The translations under genes and the position numbers were made by a program. Below, piece after piece: positions 8,901 to 13,455 of a stretch of DNA of 15,493 bases. The stretch covers positions 1-15,493 of the forward strand of contig CAMWUS010000008.1 in assembly GCA_947177495.1 (NCBI GenBank). Direction: 5' to 3'. Under the pieces are notes generated by a model, which saw nothing but the letters and a program-made list of their open reading frames with translations, did not search any database and was not told the DNA's origin. The first letter of the stretch is position 1; each line of letters begins with the position of its first letter. The stretch comes from an uncultured Clostridia bacterium. Lineage in GTDB: Bacteria > Bacillota > Clostridia > Christensenellales > Borkfalkiaceae.

Positions 8901-9090
8901 TAAGCTTGTATTTACTTTCACGAGTGCGGTTGATAGTGGTGCGAAGGACAAGAAGATTATCGCAACGATTGTAGGCAATACAATGACGTTCGCCCAATAT
9001 GACGGTGAGGATACGGCAAACAAGTATAGTAATAAAACGTATTCGTTCTGGAATACCGGTTCCGCATCTTGCGACGGCTTCTCGCTGTAA
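2902..9090 (+). CDS. Giant multi-repeat lipoprotein with InlB-type repeats (2062 aa)
   Basis: The start is ATG 2902, with AAAGGAG seven bases upstream. The N-terminus has two Lys, a hydrophobic Ala/Leu core and a lipobox A-V-G-C with Cys23, so the protein should be lipid-anchored outside the membrane. Four repeats of about 80 residues follow (27-346), with H-x-W-x-x-W and G-E-M-K-R-E-C type cores. Residues 347-624 are unrecognised and beta-rich. Three composite units then follow. Each has two Listeria-Bacteroides (InlB B-type) repeats with G-W-Y or G-L-Y cores and Y-A-K-W or Y-C-K-W ends (625-773, 1095-1236, 1486-1627). Each pair is followed by a beta module (from 778, 1242, 1633) and a G-x-Y...L-N/D-G module (near 991, 1422, 1887). 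A unique C-terminal region (about 1949-2062) closes the protein. There is no LPxTG signal and no enzyme motif. InlB-type repeats occur in adhesins and other surface proteins; a binding or structural role is inference. A terminator follows 20 bases after the stop. Confidence 0.92.
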   Translation: MKKSRLLVLAAASAALCAAAVGCGDKHEHEYGSWNLTQAPTLTQEGSATRTCTADDGEVVTVTVPALSNTDVWTVSGTTDATHTAAGKTVYTSEYGTVEITIAQGKHDWGEWKITKKPNTVTEKGEMKRECKSEDGEEVATIDLTDASVWKKDANKSKPADHYKDGEDVYVSEKYGLEVSITVSKTAAHDWDEWKITQKPNAVTEQGEMKRECKAKDGGEEIEKIDLTDTSVWKKDADKSTPNSHTEDGEDVYVSEKYGLEVAITVSKNAEHKWSDWTIVKEPEFDKPGTAKHSCNIKDCPEQDVEEPVPALSNTEVWKKEEVSADYNHAAKTVYTSEYGVVEIPGAAKLVAPYDGKTYIPIMVEVEEEGKIRVTVAWVGAQMKLDEKGEGKGDAFPYQNESWKVSMVDAEKGKISIVSTPASGEAKTYDAYVDMTTGVIVRPRDASWSTVFVFLPYEWDAEKSHVEAAVLDESIAITYSKEDVVENSFVFNETAFFGVNFASDKAGENKISVTEFAEQPLVYVVKGNDVIASYAKNADGEFVPADGYEGTYTLTEGTGADATQYTVIVSGSGMIAVMIGDNPLVGTYEIAEEGAAYTASAIIEGAYYEAVLNDDFTGTMVMPMVTVTYDLNGVGELDKTAEGFNKNIVATLTNPADTDTKKFGGWYFDAACTQRVPAEFKPTDNVTIYAKWSDKGSITVVVEQGGAGVEVYFGDEDKLSDVLAAHGIEVGVDKANWRVFRGWYLDVDYTQAIDINTDLTIADGDGATIYAKWEALPVYYGTFTGNKLNTNAQYCFAATVDIDEDGIVTFTRVKNSSGATDELKGTVTGYTEATQVLTWKVNGEDTVYRMWFDKTSGFIAFADEMAEDALGQNPYVVSRNGDTVTTDIYTFGFYNGNAAYNHTCIVTYETEGGESKTLLIYTDKIYTDVSLSDYKGDALAVNEVANSKTLVVKQSDTVVLALGNTGTKIAASTSAKDELGKSAKLQLLDEYYGKYTVDGTDYFLNGLGQIEWDGAQGTASAGYTYVKEEGGFRIFDVFERKVVSKQIQVENPMYDPDDYESEEFITETISAYENVGYYQLKVATASGSNTFEKIMVTVTVKNATGPATADGTATVNAKVEMLPAAPVDPTGAKIFVGWYTDPELETPATATAYEVGDTPTLYAKWDVRVTVTVHLNYEDKTEVYEFAQGATADISAITRDGYYLVGLYTDEACTDGNEWAGNGAAINASVDIYAKWELAAQMAGTYKGWNFFSTTQGTKSASDLSTLILTVTINGSVTGKVTAQLTEEQFTLQDDSVVLSNNYIYFNKAAGIIWKAYSANSTSVGTDTYLAFDMSRIKSVEYSGRGENSKYIGWLTLTYLDDSTMNVFCYNDRIYDNVTWTDGLEASKANDAKEIQVWDKEGTELYLKVKTGSSWSDPKAERGTYTNDEGETLFLNGGDQVVYGGKKGTYSAVTGKDYNYNVDLDGARYWLTVEGQTFSIEKPMATIEFNMNGKGETVTTEQNVSKSLTFSSVITTTPTADGFIFRGWYENEECTGSSKTSYNPSDKTTKTFYAKWDKAITVMLNYGGKMENAPVEGKYAGDSYTPVLPTDIIDGQGAEGWYTDAEFTNKVTGSYTFTDDTVFYCKWVVAHPLYGSYKGYEVYASSYTDTMSASSKNFTVNLTGSMTGSKSGTYVFPEIAAGTTSGFFNTTYNGSNYYTYFDSAKGFFAMADGTTANTFAKDAHFAFKAANVTFSSSSDLIYWNDRTSCLMKFTVDGETVYVFWNGDNIYPYATVSVTNAAGEAVTNFAQFKTKGNVLTVATYGGENLGSFGYNGTSFVGSDGTNGTYTGTLGDIDSDGYGTFKLAGTVLDPTVDGNKLTFVVNNSMKVIEIDVAAKTYEQKLDGYQGTYTLPGEGAGTIELDGYGGAGEGVTYVVSGATLNVYSAAGASAYGINVETKTLSAKSIFAGLTFTGKYYNEWDEKNADIKIIFDDSPTTSGVIYSGSGTLFYFNFTAELSGNKLVFTFTSAVDSGAKDKKIIATIVGNTMTFAQYDGEDTANKYSNKTYSFWNTGSASCDGFSL
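2980..3939 (+). repeat. Four tandem Trp-rich repeats in the lipoprotein N-terminus
   Basis: Four units of about 75-83 residues lie at residues 27-106, 107-188, 189-271 and 272-346. Each begins with His and a W-x-x-W or similar core, then a Pro-containing stretch, a Cys after a basic patch, a V-W pair and a V-Y-x-S-E-x-Y-G segment. Units 2 and 3 (bases 3220-3465 and 3466-3714) are nearly the same at DNA level over long stretches, showing a more recent duplication. Units 1 and 4 share the P-A-L-S-N-T motif and are more divergent. Confidence 0.85.
4774..5220 (+). repeat. InlB-type repeat pair 1
   Basis: Two Listeria-Bacteroides type repeats lie at residues 625-692 and about 698-773. Both have a strand-forming start, a central F-G-G-W-Y or F-R-G-W-Y core and a terminal I-Y-A-K-W. 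Repeat 1 starts with the typical V-T-Y-D-L-N-G; repeat 2 has a divergent start (I-T-V-V-V-E-Q-G-G). Confidence 0.85.
6184..6609 (+). repeat. InlB-type repeat pair 2
   Basis: Two repeats lie at residues about 1095-1165 and 1169-1236, with cores F-V-G-W-Y-T-D and L-V-G-L-Y-T-D and ends L-Y-A-K-W and I-Y-A-K-W. The Trp of the G-W-Y core is Leu in the second copy. The pair is followed by the second copy of the beta module, starting A-G-T-Y-K-G. Confidence 0.85.
7357..7782 (+). repeat. InlB-type repeat pair 3
   Basis: Two repeats lie at residues 1486-1556 and about 1560-1627. The first has I-E-F-N-M-N-G at its start, F-R-G-W-Y in the core and F-Y-A-K-W at the end. The second has A-E-G-W-Y-T-D and a variant end F-Y-C-K-W, in which the usual Ala is Cys. 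Confidence 0.85.
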
Positions 9091-9110
9091 GCAAAAGTCC
9101 TAACAAAACA

Positions 9111-9140
9111 AAAAAAATCCACCTTCGGGTGGATTTTTTT
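9111..9140. terminator. Strong intrinsic terminator after the lipoprotein gene
   Basis: A perfect 13-bp stem (9111-9123 with 9128-9140) closes on a TTCG tetraloop. The core ATCCACC/GGTGGAT is flanked by an A run on one side and a T run on the other, so it can work in both directions. It starts 20 bases after the lipoprotein stop codon and separates the surface-protein region from the yqfC operon. Confidence 0.93.
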
Positions 9141-9155
9141 GTTGGGGCTTGCGCA

Positions 9156-9185
9156 GACATGAATTTTCCCCGCATTGCATACAAT
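9156..9185 (+). promoter_or_regulatory. Sigma-E-like (mother-cell sporulation) promoter of yqfC
   Basis: CATACAAT at 9178-9185 fits the sigma-E -10 consensus of Bacillus (CATACA then two bases, T last) exactly. About 13 bases upstream is GACATGAAT (9156-9164), a weaker match to the -35 element. In Bacillus subtilis yqfC and yqfD belong to the sigma-E regulon, which supports the reading. The expected transcript start (about 9191-9193) lies almost on the ATG at 9194. Confidence 0.6.
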
Positions 9186-9193
9186 AAGAAGAA

Positions 9194-9454
9194 ATGAGAA
9201 TGTTTTCGGAAATTTCCAAAGCGCTCGCGGAAGAGGGCGTCAATTTCAGCCGCGTGCAATATACCGTCATCGACGGGAAAGGCGGTTATTTCCAAAACGT
9301 AAAACGTATCCGCGAATTTTCAACCGAAAAAATCGTGCTCGCGGGGAGAAAGGGTTGCGTTTGTGTCGAGGGCGCATCGCTCTCTTTGGGGAAATTCTTT
9401 TTGGGCGACCTCGTCGTGTACGGCGATATCCGCACCGTCTCGCGGGTGGAGTGA
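9194..9454 (+). CDS. yqfC: Sporulation protein YqfC (YabP/YqfC family)
   Basis: This 86-residue protein is the usual size for the YabP/YqfC family. It has a short N-terminal helix (about 3-14) and then a beta-rich core (22-86). The core includes V-I-D-G-K-G-G-Y-F-Q-N-V near 25-36 and the pattern L-S-L-G-K-F-F-L-G-D-L-V-V-Y-G-D-I near 63-79, which matches the family's ending (an I-x-x-L or similar, then a G-x-I strand). In Bacillus, YqfC is made in the mother cell and is encoded next to YqfD; its molecular role is not well defined. The identity rests mainly on the family pattern and on the position directly before yqfD and phoH. An in-frame second ATG at 9200 is an equally possible start. Only a weak AAGAAG-like ribosome site precedes either. 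The next gene starts 144 bases on. Confidence 0.82.
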   Translation: MRMFSEISKALAEEGVNFSRVQYTVIDGKGGYFQNVKRIREFSTEKIVLAGRKGCVCVEGASLSLGKFFLGDLVVYGDIRTVSRVE

Positions 9455-9455
9455 T

Positions 9456-9580
9456 CCCTTGCCTTCCCCCTTGGGGGAAGGTGTCGCGCAAGTGACGGAT
9501 GAGGGGTTTACAATGATAAGCATTTTGCACCCCTCATCACCGCCTACGGCGGAGCTTCCCCCCAAGGGGAAGCCAAGAGG
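9456..9580. repeat. Palindromic interspersed element filling the yqfC-yqfD gap
   Basis: The outer ends are imperfect inverted repeats (CCCTTGCCTTCCCC from 9456; the complement of the right end reads CCCTCTTGGCTTCCCC). The inner ends pair exactly over 10 bp (9498-9507 with 9529-9538) around a 21-base A/T-rich centre. Each arm also folds alone. Left: CTTCCCCC/GGGGGAAG (9463-9480) and GTCGC/GTGAC (9483-9496). Right: CCGCC/GGCGG (9540-9552) and GCTTCCCC/GGGGAAGC (9554-9573). The C-rich ends, GGATGAGGGG inner motif and lack of coding capacity look like the short palindromic intergenic repeats I associate with many gut Clostridia genomes. Mobility (MITE-like) is inference. I see no convincing target-site duplication. 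It begins one base after the yqfC stop and ends just before the yqfD ribosome site. Confidence 0.8.
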
Positions 9581-9598
9581 GCGGGCAGGGGAGTTTTT

Positions 9599-10444
9599 AT
9601 GAAAAAATGCGGAGTGGTAATCGAAAGTCTGAGCGCCGTAGGGGTACTCAATAAGCTCTCGGCAGCGGGAATTTCCGTGCTCGGGGCGGAAAAAATACAA
9701 AAAAATGCCATAACCGTTTGGGTGGACGGCAAAGATTGTAAAAAAGTTTTTGCAATTTTGCGCGGTTCGTGTTATAATATTAAAGAGGTAAAGTCACGCG
9801 GCGTCGAACGCGTTCGGCGTTGGTGCATAAAGTCGGCGGGTTTGCTCGTCGGGGCGGCGTTGTTTCTGCTTCTCGTTTGCGGATTTCAAAACCGCATTTT
9901 GCGGGTAGAGGTCACGGGGAGCGGCGCATACTATTCCGCGCAGGTCATGGACATTTTGGAGGAAGGCGGCGCAAAAACCTTTTCCGCTTCTCCTGCCGAG
10001 AACGCGCAAATCAAAGCGAGCATTCTTGCGCTTCCGCGGGTGAGCTTTTGCTCCCTTCGCTTCGACGGCGGCGTGCTGAAAGTCGTGGTGGAAGTGAGCG
10101 ACGAAAACGCGCTATCCTCGTCCTCTCCGCTCCTATCTCCCGCCACGGGGCAAGTCACGGAGCTTACGCTCGTGCGCGGCAGGGCGTGCGTACAGGTGGG
10201 CGACAGCGTAGAACAGGGCGCGCTCATCGTAGACGCTTCTATGGAAGACGGGCGCAGCGTGCTCGTGATGGCGCGGGTGACGGTGCGTTACTTCGTGCAA
10301 CAGGAATATGCGCTTAACGAACGCGAGGCGCTTGCGCAAGCCGAGCTCGACTACGGCGTTTTGCAGGAATGCGTTACCTCGCCGACCGAAAACGGTATTT
10401 TAATAGAGGGCTACGCCACGGCGACCTCTTCGGTCAATTTATGA
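9599..10444 (+). CDS. yqfD: Sporulation protein YqfD, short form
   Basis: The start is ATG 9599, preceded by the purine-rich AGGGGAG six bases or so upstream. The 281 residues comprise a cytoplasmic N-terminal domain (1-75), one membrane segment (about 79-96) and an extracytoplasmic part. The latter begins with a POTRA/FtsQ-like stretch (I-L-R-V-E-V-T-G at 100-107 through V-V-V-E-V-S at 162-167). It then has the YqfD-type G-Q-V-T-E-L...V-Q-V-G-D-S-V-E-Q-G-A-L-I segment (184-210), the region that in the family resembles a hairpin/lipoyl-like fold. Family members are usually nearer 390-400 residues, so this one is short, mainly in the central and C-terminal part. In Bacillus YqfD is a sigma-E-dependent membrane protein of the mother cell. 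The identity is supported by gene order between yqfC and phoH. Confidence 0.85.
   Translation: MKKCGVVIESLSAVGVLNKLSAAGISVLGAEKIQKNAITVWVDGKDCKKVFAILRGSCYNIKEVKSRGVERVRRWCIKSAGLLVGAALFLLLVCGFQNRILRVEVTGSGAYYSAQVMDILEEGGAKTFSASPAENAQIKASILALPRVSFCSLRFDGGVLKVVVEVSDENALSSSSPLLSPATGQVTELTLVRGRACVQVGDSVEQGALIVDASMEDGRSVLVMARVTVRYFVQQEYALNEREALAQAELDYGVLQECVTSPTENGILIEGYATATSSVNL
9750..9778 (+). promoter_or_regulatory. Near-consensus sigma-A promoter inside yqfD
   Basis: TATAAT at 9773-9778 is a perfect -10 box preceded by TGT (extended -10, 9770-9772). TTGCAA at 9750-9755 is a 4/6 match to the -35 box, and the spacer is exactly 17 bases. It lies over codons 51-60 of yqfD, in a stretch that is A/T-rich for this region. 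It could give vegetative transcription of phoH, pgpH, ybeY and era independently of the sporulation promoter before yqfC. Codons for Cys-Tyr-Asn happen to make TGTTATAAT, so chance is not excluded. Confidence 0.5.
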
Positions 10445-10450
10445 GAAAAT

Positions 10451-10480
10451 GCCTCGGTTTCCCTATGCGGGGAAACGGGC
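10451..10480 (+). promoter_or_regulatory. RNA hairpin directly upstream of phoH
   Basis: A 7-bp perfect stem GTTTCCC/GGGAAAC (10457-10463 with 10470-10476) has a 6-base loop. It can be lengthened by four more pairs, with small bulges, down to 10451/10480. No T run follows, so it is not an intrinsic terminator. It fills nearly all of the yqfD-phoH gap and contains the only purine-rich sequence (GGGGA) that could serve a TTG start at 10481. Confidence 0.5.
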
Positions 10481-10495
10481 TTGAATAAGAAAACT

Positions 10496-11470
10496 ATGAC
10501 GACAGGAAAAACGGTTACCATCGAAACGGGCAGCTTGGACAGGCTACAAAAACTGCTCGGGGTATTCGACGAAAATTTAGACACCGTAGCGCGGGAACTC
10601 ACGCTTATTTACCGTGTTGCGGGGACACAAATCGTCCTCGAAGGAGAGGAGAGTGCACTTGCCGTAGGGGAGCAGGTGCTTTTGAGCTTACTCTCGATTA
10701 TCGACGCGGGCGAGCATATCGATAAAAGCAGCCTTTTGTATTGCATCGCGCTCGCGCGCGAGGGGCGCGCAGATGAGATTGGCGGCATCATGAAGGACGT
10801 GATCGCCGTAACTTCGCGCGGGAAGCCCGTAAAGTGCAAGACGGCGGGGCAGAAAGATTACGTAAAAGCCATTCGCAAAAACACCGTCACGTTCGGCGTG
10901 GGACCTGCGGGTACGGGCAAGACCTATCTCGCGGTATGTCTTGCGGCGGCGGCATACAAGGGCAAGCAAGCGGAAAAAATCATTCTCACTCGTCCTGCGG
11001 TGGAAGCGGGCGAAAAGCTCGGCTTTTTGCCGGGGGATTTGCAGACCAAGGTAGACCCTTACTTGCGTCCCTTATACGATGCATTACAGGAAATGTTCGG
11101 CTTGGAGACTTATGCCAAGCTCATGGAAAAGGGCGTTATCGAAGTTGCGCCGCTTGCCTATATGCGCGGCAGAACGCTGTCGGGCGCGTTCGTCATTTTG
11201 GACGAAGCGCAGAACGCGACTTGCGAGCAAATGAAAATGTTTTTGACTCGTCTCGGCGAGGGAAGTAAAATGGTCATCACGGGCGACTTGACGCAGACCG
11301 ACCTTCCCGACGGCAAGACGAGCGGACTCAAACAGGCGGTTCACCTGTTAAAAGACGTGGAGGATATTGCGGTTTGTACGCTTACCGAAAAGGACGTCGT
11401 ACGCCATCCTCTCGTCATGAAAATCGTGCGCGCATACGAATCCGCACAAAAGAAGGAGAAGAAGAAATGA
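10496..11470 (+). CDS. phoH: PhoH family ATPase
   Basis: This is a P-loop ATPase of the PhoH family, 324 residues from ATG 10496, close to the usual 320. Numbered from the alternative TTG start at 10481: an N-terminal KH-like region (about 12-75), the family's K-T-A-G-Q-K-D-Y-V motif (120-128), Walker A G-P-A-G-T-G-K-T (141-148), Walker B V-I-L-D-E-A-Q-N (238-245), G-D-L-T-Q-T-D-L (268-275) and D-V-V-R-H-P-L-V (305-312). PhoH proteins are thought to work on RNA, possibly with YbeY, with which they are often encoded; the exact substrate is unsettled. ATG 10496 is preferred because its N-terminus fits the family, but it lacks a clear ribosome site. TTG 10481 (five residues longer) has GGGGA in the upstream hairpin. 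The stop overlaps the next start as ATGA. Confidence 0.93.
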   Translation: MTTGKTVTIETGSLDRLQKLLGVFDENLDTVARELTLIYRVAGTQIVLEGEESALAVGEQVLLSLLSIIDAGEHIDKSSLLYCIALAREGRADEIGGIMKDVIAVTSRGKPVKCKTAGQKDYVKAIRKNTVTFGVGPAGTGKTYLAVCLAAAAYKGKQAEKIILTRPAVEAGEKLGFLPGDLQTKVDPYLRPLYDALQEMFGLETYAKLMEKGVIEVAPLAYMRGRTLSGAFVILDEAQNATCEQMKMFLTRLGEGSKMVITGDLTQTDLPDGKTSGLKQAVHLLKDVEDIAVCTLTEKDVVRHPLVMKIVRAYESAQKKEKKK

Positions 11471-12972
11471 GGGCTTCGGAAGACAAGCAAATCAGTAAGC
11501 AACGGCTGTTAGGCAGTGCGTTTTACTTCGTACTTTGCTATCTCGTCTTGCTTGCGTTTATCTTCGTAATGATTTTAATTCTGCACGGGTCGGAGTTTTT
11601 AAGCTACATGAGCAGCAATATTTCGCGCTTGCTTACTCTGTGCGTGAGTATTCTCATGTTGTACTTCATCGTGTACTATTACTACTATTTCGAGGATAAA
11701 ACGTTCTTCAACCAAGCGTCGAATATTTTCTTGGTATTTACGCTTCTCACGCTGTCCGTAATTATTTGTTACGTGTTCGGCGTTTTCACGCTCATCTATT
11801 TGCGCCCCGTTATCATGTTCTCCATGCTCTGCGTGTTCCTTTTAAACCGCAGGCAGGCAATCATGCTCAACTTTGTGTTCTCCGTGCTCATGTTCGTCAT
11901 CGACATTTACATGGAAGAATTCAGCGCGTTCGACTACGAAAACGGGAAATATTTTTCCCTCATGCTGTCTTTCCTGTGCGGTACGTTCGCCGTGTTCGCC
12001 GCGGGCAGAGCGCGTACGCGCGGAAGCCTGCTTCTTACGGGCTGTGTGGTTGTTGCGCCCACCGTGCTCATCGTATTGCTGTTAAAGTTGCCGAGCGTGT
12101 ATAATCTCGGGTGGATCCAAATGGTTTCGTCCATCGGCTTCTCCGTGCTCGGTTGCATCATTTCGGTCATTCTCGTGCTTGCACTGTTGCCCGTATTCGA
12201 ATTCGCGTTTAACAGGTTAACGGTGTTCAGACTGTGCGAACTCACTAGCACCAACGCGCCTATTTTAAAGCGCTTGCAACGCGAAGCGCCCGGCACGTTC
12301 AACCATTCGCTCATCGTGGCTCAGCTTTCGGAAACCTGTGCGGTCGCCATCGGCGAAAACGCAGAGCTTGCCCGTGCGGCGGCGTACTACCACGACGTAG
12401 GTAAACTCAAACAGCCCGACTGCTTTACCGAAAATCAAACGGGCTACAACGTGCACGACGAGCTGATGCCCGAGCTTTCGGCGGATATCATTCGTTCGCA
12501 CGCAAAGGACGGTTACGATTTGATCACGTCTTCCCGTCTGCCCGCCGTCATTGCGGACGTTGCGCGCGAGCACCACGGCACGCTTCCCATTAAGTATTTC
12601 TACAACAAGGCGATGCGCCTTTCGGGCGGCGATGCGGACGTAAAGGACTATTCCTATTTGGGACCCATTCCGCAGACGAAGATTGCGGCAATCGTGATGA
12701 TTGCCGACGCGGCGGAGGCTTCCACCCGCGCCCTGCAAACGCGTGTTCCCGAAAACGTTGAACGCGCGGTGCGCAGCATCATCGAAGAGCGTATGGATCT
12801 CGGTCAGTTCGATGAATGTAACATCACCATGCGGGAGCTGACGACCATTAGGCTCACCCTTGTGGAAGCGCTTTCGGGTGTACACCATTCCCGTATCTCT
12901 TATCCCGCCATTCGCTTTAACAGTGACAGGAAAGCGGTGAAGGAAGATCCCATCGAGGACGAAAAGAAATGA
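11467..12972 (+). CDS. pgpH: PgpH-like membrane HD phosphohydrolase without the extracytoplasmic sensor domain
   Basis: The start is ATG 11467: AAGGAG lies eight bases upstream, and the ATGA overlap with phoH is typical of coupled translation. A longer frame opens at 11374 but runs inside phoH. The 501 residues hold seven to eight membrane segments (about 14-38, 53-75, 85-103, 106-125, 130-148, 163-180, 187-205, 218-243) and a cytoplasmic HD domain. The HD metal ligands appear intact: His280, His309-Asp310 (Y-H-D-V-G-K), His345, His369 or 370 (E-H-H-G-T) and Asp414. The E-N-Q-T-G-Y-N-x-H-D-E region (322-332) is typical of YqfF/PgpH, which in Listeria and Bacillus hydrolyses c-di-AMP to pApA. 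Those proteins have about 700 residues, with a large extracytoplasmic 7TMR-HDED domain after the first membrane segment. Here only about 14 residues stand there. Activity on c-di-AMP is inferred. Confidence 0.9.
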   Translation: MRASEDKQISKQRLLGSAFYFVLCYLVLLAFIFVMILILHGSEFLSYMSSNISRLLTLCVSILMLYFIVYYYYYFEDKTFFNQASNIFLVFTLLTLSVIICYVFGVFTLIYLRPVIMFSMLCVFLLNRRQAIMLNFVFSVLMFVIDIYMEEFSAFDYENGKYFSLMLSFLCGTFAVFAAGRARTRGSLLLTGCVVVAPTVLIVLLLKLPSVYNLGWIQMVSSIGFSVLGCIISVILVLALLPVFEFAFNRLTVFRLCELTSTNAPILKRLQREAPGTFNHSLIVAQLSETCAVAIGENAELARAAAYYHDVGKLKQPDCFTENQTGYNVHDELMPELSADIIRSHAKDGYDLITSSRLPAVIADVAREHHGTLPIKYFYNKAMRLSGGDADVKDYSYLGPIPQTKIAAIVMIADAAEASTRALQTRVPENVERAVRSIIEERMDLGQFDECNITMRELTTIRLTLVEALSGVHHSRISYPAIRFNSDRKAVKEDPIEDEKK

Positions 12973-13445
12973 CGGAATTTGTAATCGATTGCGAGGAGCT
13001 TTCCGAAGAGGAACGCGCAAGACTGCAAAACGCGCTTGCGGGCGTTGCCGAAGGCGACGCGCCTTTCGTGTTCGAAGTCGTGTTCATATCGCCCGAAGAA
13101 ATTCGCGCAATCAACGCGCGGGAACGCGGCGTGGACAGCGTGACGGACGTGCTGAGTTTTCCCGCGACGGATGGCATTAAGGGCAAGCCTATTTTATCCC
13201 GCGAGCATCCCGACTGTTGGGACGGCGAGGGACGGCTGTATCTCGGCGACATTGCGGTGTGCAAGGCGCGCGCCGAGGAGCAGGCAAATGAGTACGGGCA
13301 TTCCGTGGAACGGGAAATCAACTATCTTATCGTTCACGGCGTGTTGCATTGTTTGGGTTACGACCACATGACGGACACCGATAAAGCGGAAATGCGCGCC
13401 CGTGAAGAAGAGATAATGAAACGCATGAACCTTATGAGAGAATAA
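12969..13445 (+). CDS. ybeY: Endoribonuclease YbeY
   Basis: The 158 residues match the usual family length. The zinc-binding motif H-G-V-L-H-C-L-G-Y-D-H (His123, His127, His133) is complete. Also present are the conserved T-D-V-L-S-F-P (59-65) and L-G-D-I-A-V-C (92-98). YbeY is a metal-dependent RNase needed for 16S rRNA 3'-end maturation and 70S ribosome quality control in the cytoplasm, and it works together with Era. The start ATG 12969 overlaps the stop of the upstream gene (ATGA), so translation is probably coupled. Residues 66-90 form a somewhat variable insert, common in the family. era follows after 10 bases, without the dgkA and cdd genes found between them in Bacillus. Confidence 0.96.
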   Translation: MTEFVIDCEELSEEERARLQNALAGVAEGDAPFVFEVVFISPEEIRAINARERGVDSVTDVLSFPATDGIKGKPILSREHPDCWDGEGRLYLGDIAVCKARAEEQANEYGHSVEREINYLIVHGVLHCLGYDHMTDTDKAEMRAREEEIMKRMNLMRE

Positions 13446-13455
13446 CGAGGATACT

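Noticed and set aside
9508..9528. TTTACA-like sequence in the centre of the palindromic element as a promoter
   Set aside because: No -10-like sequence occurs at 16-18 bases downstream; that region is C-rich.
11374..11466. Upstream extension of the pgpH-like frame
   Set aside because: It lies entirely inside phoH and is rich in Arg. ATG 11467 has AAGGAG at proper spacing and an ATGA overlap, so the extension is not coding.
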